64,000 bases of DNA, taken from NCBI RefSeq assembly GCF_030397665.1, contig NZ_JAPUBT010000001.1:741926-805925 (forward strand), read 5' to 3'. The position numbers and the translations under genes are program-made. Source of the DNA: Janthinobacterium sp. SUN073. GTDB lineage: Bacteria; Pseudomonadota; Gammaproteobacteria; Burkholderiales; Burkholderiaceae_D. The notes below the pieces were generated by a model, which did not search any database, had not been told where the DNA came from, and was given only the letters and a program-made list of their open reading frames with translations. Shown here piece after piece: positions 26,604 to 35,473 of the stretch; position 1 is the stretch's first letter; every line of letters begins with the position of its first letter.

Positions 26604-27924
26604 GGCGCACCCCGCGCGCTTCATTGTTGCGGGCGGCAGCTTGCGCCATCAGCAGCGGCAGTTCGGCATCGGAAAACTGCGTCGCCGCCGCATCGCGCTT
26701 GAGCTTGAAGGCGCGGTCGATCAGGTAGCCGCGGTCGGCCAGGTACAGGTCTTCCGGCACGCGCTGGCCGTTCGACACATAAAACAGGTTCAGTTTCTGG
26801 CGGATCACCACGTCGAGCACATTGCCGATCGAGGCCGCTTCATCGAGCTTGGTCATGATGCAGCCGGCCAGGCCGCTGCCCTGATAGGCGCGCACCACTT
26901 CGTTCAAGGTTTCCTGCGTCGCCGTGGAGTTCAGGCACAGCAGACGTTTCACGTCGGCGCCGGCGCCCGACAGCATGGCCACCTGCTCCGTCACCATCTG
27001 GTCGCGCTGGCTCACGCCCACCGTATCGATCAGCACCGTATGCTTGTTCTTCAATTCTTTCAGGGCGATGCGCAAGTCCGCTTCATCCTTCACCGAATGC
27101 ACCATCACGCCGAGGATCTTGCCGTAGATGCGCAGCTGTTCGTGCGCGCCGATACGATAGGCGTCCGTGGTGATCAGGGCCAGCTTTTCCGGGCCGTGGC
27201 GCATCACGCAGCGCGCCGCCAGCTTGGCCGTGCTGGTGGTCTTGCCGACACCGGTCGGGCCGACCAGCGCGAACACGCCGCCCTGCTCCAGCATGGCGTC
27301 TTCATTGGCGACGGTATTCAGGTTGCGGCTGAGGACGGTTTTGATCCAGCGCATGCTTTGCGCGCCATCGAGGCCGGCGGGCAGCTTGTCGATCAGGTAG
27401 CGCGCCAGGCTGGCCGAGAAACCGGCGGCCAGCATTTCGCGCAGCACGACGGCTTTTTGCGGCTCGCGCTGCTGCGTCGAGCCCCACGAGATTTCCGCCA
27501 GCTGGGTTTCCATCATGCCGCGCATGGCGCGGATTTCATTCATCATGCCGCTCATCTCGGCGGCGGCGTTCTCTTTGACGTGCGCCAGCGCGCTGGCCAT
27601 CATCTGCTGCATGCGGGCCATGTCCACTGGCTCGCCGGCTGCCTGGCGCGGCGCGGCAGGACGTGGCGCAGCCGGGCGCTGGGCCGGGGCGGCCGGACGC
27701 TGCGGCGTGGCGAACTGGGTCTGCAACTGGGGACGGGGCTGGGACATTTCGGACGCGGCCGGCGGCGACGCCAGCGAAGCGGCATCGTCATTGGCCAGCG
27801 CGAGGATTTCCACCACGCCATCGGCCTGGCGGTTCGACAGGATCACGGCATCGGGGCCCAGCGCTTCGCGCACCTTGCGCAGCGCATCGCGCGACGAGGC
27901 GCCCGTAAATTTCTTCACATTCAT
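26596..27924 (-). CDS. flhF: Flagellar biosynthesis GTPase FlhF
   Basis: FlhF is an SRP-type GTPase that sets the site of flagellar assembly, usually polar. The 442-residue product begins MNVKKFTGASSRDALRKVRE, has a Pro/Ala-rich B domain (about residues 60-130), then NG domains with the P-loop FALVGPTGVGKTTSTAKLAA, DTVGVSQRD and the TKLDEAASIG guanine-binding motif. The ATG at 27924 has GGGAGG about 7 bases upstream; the open frame to 28041 has no such site. Its end overlaps flhG. Confidence 0.95.
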   Translation of the reverse strand: MNVKKFTGASSRDALRKVREALGPDAVILSNRQADGVVEILALANDDAASLASPPAASEMSQPRPQLQTQFATPQRPAAPAQRPAAPRPAAPRQAAGEPVDMARMQQMMASALAHVKENAAAEMSGMMNEIRAMRGMMETQLAEISWGSTQQREPQKAVVLREMLAAGFSASLARYLIDKLPAGLDGAQSMRWIKTVLSRNLNTVANEDAMLEQGGVFALVGPTGVGKTTSTAKLAARCVMRHGPEKLALITTDAYRIGAHEQLRIYGKILGVMVHSVKDEADLRIALKELKNKHTVLIDTVGVSQRDQMVTEQVAMLSGAGADVKRLLCLNSTATQETLNEVVRAYQGSGLAGCIMTKLDEAASIGNVLDVVIRQKLNLFYVSNGQRVPEDLYLADRGYLIDRAFKLKRDAAATQFSDAELPLLMAQAAARNNEARGVRLG

Positions 27925-28152
27925 GACCGGCCTCCCAAGGCGGGGGTGGCGCAATATTGGCTGAACTGTGTGACCATCGTCGACTCCTGTTGCTTGAGTG
28001 CTGTCTTCCACATGGACACAGATCACCCGGACAGTTTCCATTATTAGCGATGCTTGGAGGAAATGATCGAAGGAACAGGACGGGAAAGTACCCGTTATTC
28101 AGTTTGCCAGCAGGAAATTGATGAAAAAATAAGCAAAAATGGTGGAAGCAAG

Positions 28153-28183
28153 AGCTGGGGTCAGACCCGGCGGGTCTGCCCCC
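28153..28183. repeat. GGGGTCAGACCC repeat with hairpin between flhF and flhA
   Basis: The first 22 bases are identical to the block at 16378-16399. Here GGGGTCAGACCC (28157-28168) pairs with GGGTCTGCCCC (28172-28182) with one bulged base, giving a very stable short hairpin 18 bases after the flhA stop. The rest of the 276-base gap (27925-28200) shows no gene. No T-tract follows on the transcribed strand, so it is not a classical terminator. Confidence 0.6.
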
Positions 28184-28200
28184 GGTACTAATGCTGTCAA

Positions 28201-30297
28201 CTATTGCGCACCCACCAGCGCGGTGACGCGGATGGTCTTGGTTTCCGGCACTTCCGCATGCGACAGCACTTTCAGCTGCGGCAAGGCGCGGCGCAGGAAA
28301 CGCGACAACAGGGCCCGCAGCGGCGCCGGCACCAGCAGCACCGGCGTCAGGCCTAGCGCTTCCTGCTGCTGCGCGGCCAGCCCTGCCTGGTGCGCGATGG
28401 TATCGGCCAGGCCCGGCTCGATGCCGGCACCATCGCCGCCGTTGCCCATGGCTTGCATCAGCAGGCGCTCCAGGCGGCTGTCGAGGGTCATCACGGACAA
28501 TTCGGCCGCACCAGGGAACAATTGCTGCACGATGGCGCGGCCCAGCGATACGCGCACCAGCGCCGTCAGTTCGTTCGGGTCTTGCGTATTGACCGTATGC
28601 TCGGCCAGGGTTTCGATGATGGTGCGCATGTCGCGGATATGCACGCCCTCTGCCAGCAGGTTCTGCAGCACTTTTTGCAGGGTCGACAGCGACAGCATCT
28701 TCGGCACCAGGTCTTCCACCAGGCGCGGCGCATCCTTGCCCAGGTGATCGAGCAGCGATTGCACTTCCGCCCGGCCCAGCAACTCGGAAGCGTGCGAGGT
28801 AATCAGGTGGTTCAGGTGCGTGGCCACCACGGTGCCCGCATCGACCACCGTGTAGCCCATCGATTGCGCCTGATCGCGCAAGCTGGCGTCGATCCAGGTG
28901 GCGGGCAAGCCGAACGCGGGGTCACTGGTGGCCAGGCCCGGCAAGGTGCCGCTGGCCATGCCGGGATTGATCGCCAGGAACTGCCCGTTGAACGCTTCGC
29001 CTACGCCCACTTCCACGCCCTTGAGCGTAATGCGGTAGGCGGACGGTTTGAGCTCCAGGTTGTCGCGGATATGCACGGGCGGCGCCAGAAAGCCCACTTC
29101 CTGGGCGAACTTCTTGCGGATGCCCTTGATGCGCTTGAGCAATTCGCCGCCCTGCGTCTTGTCGACCAGGGGAATCAGGCGGTAGCCCACTTCCAGGCCC
29201 AGGGTATCGACGGGCATGATGTCTTGCCAGCTGGCCTCTTCCTGCTCGGGCGCCACGGTCGCTTGCGGCACGTCGGCCGGCCTCTCGGCCGCCGCCTTTT
29301 CCTGCGTGCGCTTCTTGCTGATCAGATAGGCGGAGCCGGCCAGCAATGACGCCAGCAGGATAAAGACCATGTTCGGCATGCCGGGAATCAAGCCCATGCC
29401 GCCGATGATGCCGGCGGTGATATACAGTACTTGCGGTTTCGCAAACAATTGACCGACCAGCTGGGTGCCGATGTCCTGGTCGCTGGCCACGCGCGAGACG
29501 ACGATACCGGCCGCCGTGGAAATGATCAGCGAAGGAATCTGCGCCACCAGGCCGTCACCGATGGCCAGCAGGGTGTAGTTCTTGAGCGCATCGGCAAAGC
29601 CCATGTCATGCTGCAACAAGCCCACCAGCAAGCCGCCGACGATATTGATGACGGTAACCATGATGCCGGCGATGGCGTCGCCGCGCACGTATTTGCTGGC
29701 ACCGTCCATGGCGCCATAGAATTCCGCTTCCTGCGCCACTTCCGTGCGGCGGCGGCGCGCTTCGTCTTCGCCGATCAGGCCGGCGTTCAGGTCGGCATCG
29801 ATGGCCATCTGTTTACCAGGCATGGCGTCCAGCGCGAAGCGGGCGCCCACCTCGGCAATACGGCCCGCACCCTTGGTCACGACGGTAAAGTTAATGATCG
29901 TCAAAATGATGAACACCACGATACCGACCGTGTAGTTGCCGCCGATCAGGAAGTGACCGAACGCCTCGATCACTTTACCGGCCGCGTCGGCGCCCGTATG
30001 GCCTTCCGTCAGCACCACGCGCGTGGACGCCACGTTCAGCGACAGGCGCAGCATGGTCGATACGAGCAGGATGGTCGGGAACGCCATGAAGTCGAGCGGC
30101 TTGACCGTGTACAGCGCCGTCAGCAGCACGATGATGGACAGCGCGATATTGAAACTGAAGAAGATGTCGAGGATGAAGGCCGGCAATGGCAGCACCATCA
30201 TCGCCAGCAGCATGATGATGATGACCGGCGCGGCGATGCCCTTGCTGGCGTTGCTGCTCATTCCGCTGAGCCAGGCTGGCAATCTCAGGCCGTTCAT
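28201..30297 (-). CDS. flhA: Flagellar export gate protein FlhA
   Basis: FlhA is the nonameric export gate platform. The 698-residue product has eight N-terminal membrane helices (for example IAAPVIIIMLLAMMVLPLPA) with the conserved FHIPEP-family block LLVSTMLRLSLNVASTRVVL and the cytoplasmic loop with DADLNAGLIGEDEARRRR. A large cytoplasmic domain (about residues 350-698) follows. The ATG overlaps the flhB stop by four bases (ATGA). Confidence 0.97.
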   Translation of the reverse strand: MNGLRLPAWLSGMSSNASKGIAAPVIIIMLLAMMVLPLPAFILDIFFSFNIALSIIVLLTALYTVKPLDFMAFPTILLVSTMLRLSLNVASTRVVLTEGHTGADAAGKVIEAFGHFLIGGNYTVGIVVFIILTIINFTVVTKGAGRIAEVGARFALDAMPGKQMAIDADLNAGLIGEDEARRRRTEVAQEAEFYGAMDGASKYVRGDAIAGIMVTVINIVGGLLVGLLQHDMGFADALKNYTLLAIGDGLVAQIPSLIISTAAGIVVSRVASDQDIGTQLVGQLFAKPQVLYITAGIIGGMGLIPGMPNMVFILLASLLAGSAYLISKKRTQEKAAAERPADVPQATVAPEQEEASWQDIMPVDTLGLEVGYRLIPLVDKTQGGELLKRIKGIRKKFAQEVGFLAPPVHIRDNLELKPSAYRITLKGVEVGVGEAFNGQFLAINPGMASGTLPGLATSDPAFGLPATWIDASLRDQAQSMGYTVVDAGTVVATHLNHLITSHASELLGRAEVQSLLDHLGKDAPRLVEDLVPKMLSLSTLQKVLQNLLAEGVHIRDMRTIIETLAEHTVNTQDPNELTALVRVSLGRAIVQQLFPGAAELSVMTLDSRLERLLMQAMGNGGDGAGIEPGLADTIAHQAGLAAQQQEALGLTPVLLVPAPLRALLSRFLRRALPQLKVLSHAEVPETKTIRVTALVGAQ

Positions 30298-31487
30298 GGT
30301 GTACTTCCTTTATTCTTGTCTGCCGCGTCGGCTGCGGCTTTGATCTGCGATGCGGGGTCGAGCGGATCGAGCTCGGGCGGCACGTCGAGTTTTTTCGGCT
30401 TGTCGGGCCGCTGGCCATGGCCGCTGCCGTAGCTGCGCAGCTGGAACACATACGCCAGCACTTCGGCCACGGCGCCATACAGCGCCTCGGGGATCTCGTC
30501 GCCGATGTCCGTGTGCTTATACAGTGCGCGCGCCAGGGCCGGCGCTTCCAGGATGGCGACCTTGTGTTCGCCCGCCAGTTCGCGGATCTTCGCCGCCACC
30601 TCGTCGATGCCCTTGGCCACCACCTGCGGCGCGCCGCGCGAATTCTCGCCATACTTCAGGGCTACCGCGTAGTGGGTAGGATTGGTCACCACCACGTCGG
30701 CCGTCGGCACGTCGGCCATCATGCGGCGGCGCGACATTTCATGCTGCATCTGGCGTATCTTCGCCTTGATCTGCGGATTGCCGTCCGACTCCTTCGATTC
30801 TTGCTTGACTTCCTGCAAGGACATTTTCATCTTGTTAGCGTAGTGCCACATCTGGTACGGACCGTCGATGGCGGCGATCAGGCCCAGCGCGCCAACGATC
30901 AGCAAAAATGCCGTGATCAGCAGGCTGATCAGATGGGCCGAACCGGCGCGCAAGGATTCGACCGACAGGCCCAGCACGGCGTCTTTCTGGTGCTGCATCA
31001 CCATCCAGGCGACGACGCCGACGACGATGGTCTTGGCAACGGCCTTGAGCAATTCCACCAGCGCATTCTTCGAAAACATATTGCCCAGGCCGCGAATCGG
31101 GTTGAGCTTGCCAAAATTGGGCGTGAACGCCTTGGAGCTGAACAGCCAGCCGCCCACCAGCACGGGAGAGGCCAGGGCGACGAGCATGATGGCCGCGGCG
31201 TACGGCAGGCAGGTCAGCAAGACGGAGCCCACGTCATAGCCGATGCGCAACATCATCGCGTCGGGATTGAGGATTTGCTCCCGGTCCAGGCTCAGGCCGG
31301 ACACCATGACGGCCGTCAGCCGGCGCACGATGGCGTCGCCGGCAAACCACAGGCAGCAACCGGACGCCATCAGCACCGTAAACGTGGCCACTTCACGCGA
31401 TCGCGGAACGTCGCCTTCCTCACGCGCCTGCTCGAGGCGCTTCGGTGACGCGGCTTCGGTCTTTTCTGCGTCGCTGTCTTCCGACAT
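30294..31487 (-). CDS. flhB: Flagellar export switch protein FlhB
   Basis: FlhB switches export specificity after FliK measures the hook. The 397-residue protein has four membrane helices. It has the autocleavage motif NPTH (Asn269-Pro270) in VVTNPTHYAVALKYGENSRG, and a C-terminal cytoplasmic tail with a Pro/Lys-rich extension. The ATG at 31487 has GGAG about 9 bases upstream. It heads the leftward run flhB-flhA-flhF-flhG-fliA-motC-motD. Confidence 0.97.
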   Translation of the reverse strand: MSEDSDAEKTEAASPKRLEQAREEGDVPRSREVATFTVLMASGCCLWFAGDAIVRRLTAVMVSGLSLDREQILNPDAMMLRIGYDVGSVLLTCLPYAAAIMLVALASPVLVGGWLFSSKAFTPNFGKLNPIRGLGNMFSKNALVELLKAVAKTIVVGVVAWMVMQHQKDAVLGLSVESLRAGSAHLISLLITAFLLIVGALGLIAAIDGPYQMWHYANKMKMSLQEVKQESKESDGNPQIKAKIRQMQHEMSRRRMMADVPTADVVVTNPTHYAVALKYGENSRGAPQVVAKGIDEVAAKIRELAGEHKVAILEAPALARALYKHTDIGDEIPEALYGAVAEVLAYVFQLRSYGSGHGQRPDKPKKLDVPPELDPLDPASQIKAAADAADKNKGSTP

Positions 31488-31626
31488 CAATCAACTCCGG
31501 TGAAGTCCTGCAGCCTGGTTAGGCGCAATACGGACTGGGCATGGAGCATTATCGAGTCAAGTGCCTGGTTGCCATCGGCGGAACAGGAGGACAAATCCCC
31601 TGTATTTCCTTTGCTCCTCAGAAACC

Positions 31627-32625
31627 TTAGCGGGACTTCCTGGCTTCCGCCTGCTTGACGGTCTGCTCGATGGCGCCAAACAGCGACTTGCCGTCATCGC
31701 CCAGCATTTCCAGCCGGACAACATCGCCAAACAGCAAGTATGGCGTGCTGGCGACGCCATCGGCGATCATCTCCTGGTTACGTCGTTCAACGATGCTGGA
31801 AAATCCCTTTTTAATTTCCTTGTTGGCGACACCGCCCGCGCTGACCACGCTGCCGGCGCGCGCGTTGCGCGTCTGGCACAGATGGGCGAGCAATTGCGGG
31901 TAATTGAACGCCATGTCGGCGCCCGCGTGGGGCTGGCCCGTCAATTTTCCGTTCAGGCTGCAGCGCAGCGCGTAATGCACCTTGCCGCCGCGCCAGGCGT
32001 CGCCCAGCTCGTCGGGCGTGATGGCCACCGGCGAGCAGGCCATGGCCGGCTTGGCTTGCAGGTAGCCGTAGCCGCTGGCCTGTTCGTCGGGCGCCAGGCT
32101 GCGCAAGGTGATGTCGTTGACCAGCATCAACAGCTTGATGTTCAGGTGCGCCTGGTCCGGCGTCGAGCCCATGGCCACATCGTCCGTGATGGCGGCGATG
32201 CCCGCCTCGTAATCGATGCCCCACTGCTCGTGCGCCAGGGTGATGTCGTCGTGGGCGCCGAGGAAATCGTCGCTGGCGCCCTGGTACAGGCGTGGCGCCT
32301 CGCGCAGATTGGCGGGCGCGTCTACGCCCGCCGCCTTGCAGGCGCGCTCGATCTGCTGCAGGTACGCGGCGCCAGCCACGCGCAGGCTGCTGCGCGGCAA
32401 GGGTGCCATGCAGTTGGCGGGATCGAAGTCGAAGGCGCGATGGCCGCGGCCGCTATTGATGGTCTGGTACAGCAAGTCCAGCTGGGGCGCGATGAAACTC
32501 CAGTCGTCGAGCGCCTTTTGCAAGGTCGAGGCGATGCCATCGGCCAGGTGGGCGGTTTTCAGGTCGCGCGAGACGACAGCCAGCTGGCCGTCGCGCGTGC
32601 CATCCTTCAGGGTAGCTAATTTCAT
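31627..32625 (-). CDS. Fumarylacetoacetate hydrolase (FAH) family protein
   Basis: The 332-residue product belongs to the FAH superfamily, metal-dependent enzymes that hydrolyse or decarboxylate beta-diketo acids. It starts MKLATLKDGTRDGQLAVVSR. It contains the metal-site region YQGASDDFLGAHDDITLAHE and DYEAGIAAITDD, then LNGKLTGQPHAGADMAFNYP. The layout is closest to bacterial two-domain members annotated as fumarylacetoacetase or fumarylpyruvate hydrolase. No tyrosine-catabolism genes lie nearby, so the substrate is open. Confidence 0.88.
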   Translation of the reverse strand: MKLATLKDGTRDGQLAVVSRDLKTAHLADGIASTLQKALDDWSFIAPQLDLLYQTINSGRGHRAFDFDPANCMAPLPRSSLRVAGAAYLQQIERACKAAGVDAPANLREAPRLYQGASDDFLGAHDDITLAHEQWGIDYEAGIAAITDDVAMGSTPDQAHLNIKLLMLVNDITLRSLAPDEQASGYGYLQAKPAMACSPVAITPDELGDAWRGGKVHYALRCSLNGKLTGQPHAGADMAFNYPQLLAHLCQTRNARAGSVVSAGGVANKEIKKGFSSIVERRNQEMIADGVASTPYLLFGDVVRLEMLGDDGKSLFGAIEQTVKQAEARKSR

Positions 32626-32671
32626 GTGCGGGAAACTTCGTCAAATGCAGGCAGTGGGGACTAAAGACGCC

Positions 32672-32696
32672 AAAAAGCCGGGAAATCCCCGGCTTT
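32672..32696 (-). terminator. Terminator after the RsuA-type synthase gene
   Basis: AAAGCCGGG (32674-32682) pairs with CCCGGCTTT (32688-32696). Reading leftward it is followed by more T residues on the - strand (complement of A at 32672-32676). It lies 16 bases beyond the stop of the leftward gene at 32713. Confidence 0.8.
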
Positions 32697-32712
32697 GACG
32701 GTCAGGAGGGAT

Positions 32713-33423
32713 TTACGCCAGCAGCGCGATCTGCTCTGGAGTCAGATAACACCACTCGCCTTCGGCGATGCCCAGCGACTCCAGCGTCAGGCTGCCGATG
32801 GCGGAACGGTGCAGCGCGCTGCAATGGTTGCCAGCGGCGGCCAGCATGCGCTTGACCTGGTGGTATTTGCCTTGTTCGAGCACGATTTCCAGCTGGAATT
32901 CTCCGCGCTGGACGCAGACGAGGGCCGCCAGCGGGGCCGGTTCGTCGTGCAATTGCACGCCAGCCAAGAGTTGCGCCACCAGCTCATCGGTCACGGGCTC
33001 TTGCGTGGTAGCCTGGTAAATCTTGGGAACATGACGCTTCGGCGACGATTGCGCATGGATAAATGGGCCATCGTCGGACATCAGCAGCATGCCGGTCGTA
33101 TCGTGGTCGAGCCGGCCGACGGGCTGGACTTCGCGCCAGGTGAACTGTTCCGGCAGCAGGGTCAGCACGCCAGGGTGATGGCTGGGCTTGCGCGAGCATT
33201 CGAAATTGGCGGGCTTGTTCAGCGCCAGGTACAGGTGCGCGCGGTATACCCACTCTTCTTCGAACACGTGCAGCACCAGGCCTTCGGTCTCGACGATGGT
33301 GCGGTAAGTGGTCTGGGTGATGCCATCGATGACGACATCGCCATCTTCGATGAGGGAACGACAATATTTACGGGTGCCAAAACCCTGCGATTGCAGGATG
33401 CGGTCTAGGGATAATTTACTCAT
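32713..33423 (-). CDS. rsuA: RsuA-type 16S rRNA pseudouridine synthase
   Basis: The 236-residue protein has an N-terminal S4 RNA-binding domain (LDRILQSQGFGTRKYCRSLI). The RsuA catalytic domain has VGRLDHDTTGMLLMSDDG, where the Asp of GRLD is the nucleophile, and GKYHQVKRMLAAAGNHC near the end. Length and motif order fit RsuA (231 residues in E. coli), which modifies U516 of 16S rRNA. The ATG at 33423 gives the S4 domain at the N-terminus; the longer open frame to 33534 has no support. Confidence 0.87.
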   Translation of the reverse strand: MSKLSLDRILQSQGFGTRKYCRSLIEDGDVVIDGITQTTYRTIVETEGLVLHVFEEEWVYRAHLYLALNKPANFECSRKPSHHPGVLTLLPEQFTWREVQPVGRLDHDTTGMLLMSDDGPFIHAQSSPKRHVPKIYQATTQEPVTDELVAQLLAGVQLHDEPAPLAALVCVQRGEFQLEIVLEQGKYHQVKRMLAAAGNHCSALHRSAIGSLTLESLGIAEGEWCYLTPEQIALLA

Positions 33424-33617
33424 GGGCGTGACTTTACCAGAAGCGGCTGACAGCGTGAAGCGGCGGGGCGCGCCGCCTGCGCCAGCCGGCGCACCGCGCA
33501 CCGACATTGCGCAGGCACAGATACGGCGATGCACAAGGTGAGATTTCGATATAAATGGCCCATTCCTTTGAGATATATCAAGCGCTCGGAATATCGCATT
33601 GATAGACTGAAACTTCG

Positions 33618-33647
33618 TTAGGAATCCGCCTAATGTACTTTAGGAAT
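33618..33647. promoter_or_regulatory. Two TTAGGAAT repeats upstream of a hypothetical gene
   Basis: TTAGGAAT occurs at 33618-33625 and again at 33640-33647, exactly 22 bases apart, which is two helical turns. The first copy is also half of an inverted repeat TTAGG-N6-CCTAA (33618-33633). They lie 34-63 bases before the ATG at 33681. The pattern looks like an activator or repressor site, but no regulator is assigned. Confidence 0.4.
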
Positions 33648-33680
33648 TGTGGCAGTCGCCACCCCTCATAAGGACATCGT

Positions 33681-34052
33681 ATGAAGCATACCGATACCAT
33701 CGCCTTACAAGGCAGCATCGCCGACATGCGCCAGCGCATCGCCGCGGAACAGGCGGCCATGCACAAGGTCAGACTCGGCGTGGCGCGCTGGCGCACCGCC
33801 TCTGCGCCGCAGGATGCGGACGCGCCGCCATCGCCAGCGAGCCAGACGCACTGGCATGCCGAGGCGCAATGCCATTTCATGTGCTGGCTGGAACTGGGTG
33901 GTTTTGCCCACGCGGATGCGGATGCGGCAGGCGACAACGTGAGCGCGCCCGCCATGGCGGACACGCCGCCCGACGTCCGCGCCAACTTCGGCACCAGCAC
34001 AGCAGCGGCGCCGCCCCCCCTGCCCGCGCACTGTAACGGCTGCGTCGCCTGA
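33681..34052 (+). CDS. Hypothetical protein, 123 residues
   Basis: No family recognised. The product begins MKHTDTIALQGSIADMRQRI with a probable N-terminal helix. It then becomes Ala/Asp/Pro-rich and low in complexity, with several His and Cys (HWHAEAQCHFMCWLELGGF). The ATG has AAGGA about 8 bases upstream, the main support for it being real. It stands alone, divergent from the rsuA-like gene, with repeated TTAGGAAT elements in front. It could be a small lineage-specific protein; a non-coding status cannot be excluded. Confidence 0.55.
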   Translation: MKHTDTIALQGSIADMRQRIAAEQAAMHKVRLGVARWRTASAPQDADAPPSPASQTHWHAEAQCHFMCWLELGGFAHADADAAGDNVSAPAMADTPPDVRANFGTSTAAAPPPLPAHCNGCVA

Positions 34053-34159
34053 GCGCGCCGCCATCGAACCCGCCATGCCCTGCCCCCGCATGCCTGCCTT
34101 GCCAGCCAGACCAGATCACGCATCGCGCGATGCCAGCCTACCCGACACGGACGACGCAC

Positions 34160-34331
34160 AAAAGGAAACGGCGGCATTGCGCCGCCGTTCCCAAGCCCCA
34201 TCGGGACTTCAGTGAGGAATGTAAATTCACTCAAAACCACATCTGCGATGCGGCGAGTAGTTCCAAGACCTGCCAATCAAGTTAGTACTGACAACATAGT
34301 TGATATATCGCCCCTCCTTGAAAAGAACTAC
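34160..34331 (-). ncRNA. Candidate structured small RNA downstream of sppA
   Basis: A sigma-70-like promoter on the - strand (TTGAAA at 34360-34365, 16-base spacer, TATAGT at 34338-34343) predicts a start near 34331. The transcript would begin with GTAGTTC, which pairs with GAACTAC 62 bases further on; CAAG/CTTG extends this to an 11-bp closing stem with a 4-base bulge. It ends at a strong hairpin (34167-34175 with 34181-34189, loop of 5) followed by an interrupted T-run (TTTCCTTTT). The length is about 170 nt. It lacks the features of 6S, tmRNA, RNase P or SRP RNA that I know. No convincing ORF explains the 378-base gap. Confidence 0.55.
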
Positions 34332-34337
34332 GCTTTC

Positions 34338-34365
34338 ACTATAGCCCAAACAGCCCCTTTTTCAA
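34338..34365 (-). promoter_or_regulatory. Sigma-70 promoter for the candidate small RNA
   Basis: Reading leftward, TTGAAA (34360-34365) and TATAGT (34338-34343) are separated by 16 bases. Both hexamers match the housekeeping consensus at five (TTGAAA) and five (TATAGT) of six positions. It lies in a locally AT-rich stretch between sppA and the hypothetical gene. Confidence 0.55.
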
Positions 34366-34430
34366 GCCAAATTACCATCTTATTGAAAATCATTCTCGAC
34401 TGGCTTGCCTGTCAGCCAAGAGTGATATCT

Positions 34431-35432
34431 TCAACGCAACGCTGGTTGTGACTGCTGCACGGCCGCCTTCATGGCGCCTGCGCCCATGGCGGCGCCAAAT
34501 TTCTTCAGCACCCGCTCCGGCAAGCCTTCATGCTGCGTGTAGTCGACGATATCTTCCGCCTTGACGACATCGCGCGCCACGCTGTCGACCGTGCCGAAAT
34601 CGTCGGCCAGGCCCATTTCCACGGCTTTCGCCCCGGTCCAGTACAGGCCGGAGAAGGTATCCGGTGTTTCTTTCAGGCGCTTGCCCCGTCCCGTGCGCAC
34701 CACGTCGATGAATTGCTGGTGGATTTCATTGAGCATGCCTTGCGCATACGCCTTGTGCTTTTCCGTCAGGGGACTGAACGGGTCCATGAAGCCCTTGTTC
34801 TCGCCCGCCGTCAGCAGCCGGCGCTCGACGCCCACCTTTTCCATCACACCCGTAAAGCCGAAGCCATCCATCAGCACGCCGATGGAACCGACCACGCTGG
34901 CCTTGTTGACATAGATGCGGTCGGCGGCGGCGGCGATGTAATAGCCGCCCGAGGCGCACATTTCATCGACCACCACATACAAGGGCTTGTCCGGATAGCC
35001 CTTGCGCAGGCGCTGCATCTCGTCGACGATCATGCCGGCCTGCACGGGACTGCCGCCCGGACTATTAATGTGCAGCACCACGGCCACGGAACCGGCATCG
35101 GAAAACGCCTTGTCCAGCGCGGGAATGACGACAGCGGCCGAGCCGCTGCCTTCGGACTCGATGCTGCCGCTGATGTCGATCAGGGCCGTGTGGCGGCCCA
35201 GGGTCTCACTGTCGTCGGCCGTGTTATAGTCATAAAACACCCACAGGGCGAACAACACGATCAGCAGGCCAAACACCTTGAAAAAGATGCTCCAGCGGCG
35301 GTGCGCGCGTTGCTCTTGCAAAGTGGCAAATACCAGCTTTTCCAGCACGTCGCGCTCCCAGTGTCCCGCAGGGGCGCCGTGGCCGGCGGCTGGTGCGCTG
35401 CTGTCCAGCTTGTCATTCGTGTCATCGCTCAT
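34431..35432 (-). CDS. sppA: Signal peptide peptidase SppA (S49 family, short form)
   Basis: SppA degrades cleaved signal peptides in the membrane. The 333-residue product has a cytoplasmic N-terminus, one membrane helix (IFFKVFGLLIVLFALWVFYD, about residues 49-68) and an S49 protease domain. The nucleophile is Ser161 in MCASGGYYIA, and the likely general base is Lys213 in GENKGF; their spacing of 52 equals that of the Bacillus short enzyme. It lies 41 bases downstream of the Rieske gene on the same strand, in a leftward cluster starting at rluC. Confidence 0.93.
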   Translation of the reverse strand: MSDDTNDKLDSSAPAAGHGAPAGHWERDVLEKLVFATLQEQRAHRRWSIFFKVFGLLIVLFALWVFYDYNTADDSETLGRHTALIDISGSIESEGSGSAAVVIPALDKAFSDAGSVAVVLHINSPGGSPVQAGMIVDEMQRLRKGYPDKPLYVVVDEMCASGGYYIAAAADRIYVNKASVVGSIGVLMDGFGFTGVMEKVGVERRLLTAGENKGFMDPFSPLTEKHKAYAQGMLNEIHQQFIDVVRTGRGKRLKETPDTFSGLYWTGAKAVEMGLADDFGTVDSVARDVVKAEDIVDYTQHEGLPERVLKKFGAAMGAGAMKAAVQQSQPALR

Positions 35433-35473
35433 GGTTCACTTTGTTTAAATTGCAATAATGCCTGTGCCCGGCT

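Noticed and set aside
34212..34451. 79-codon frame on the + strand between the hypothetical gene and sppA
   Set aside because: It has no ribosome site, overlaps sppA on the other strand, and lies antisense to the better-supported small RNA.
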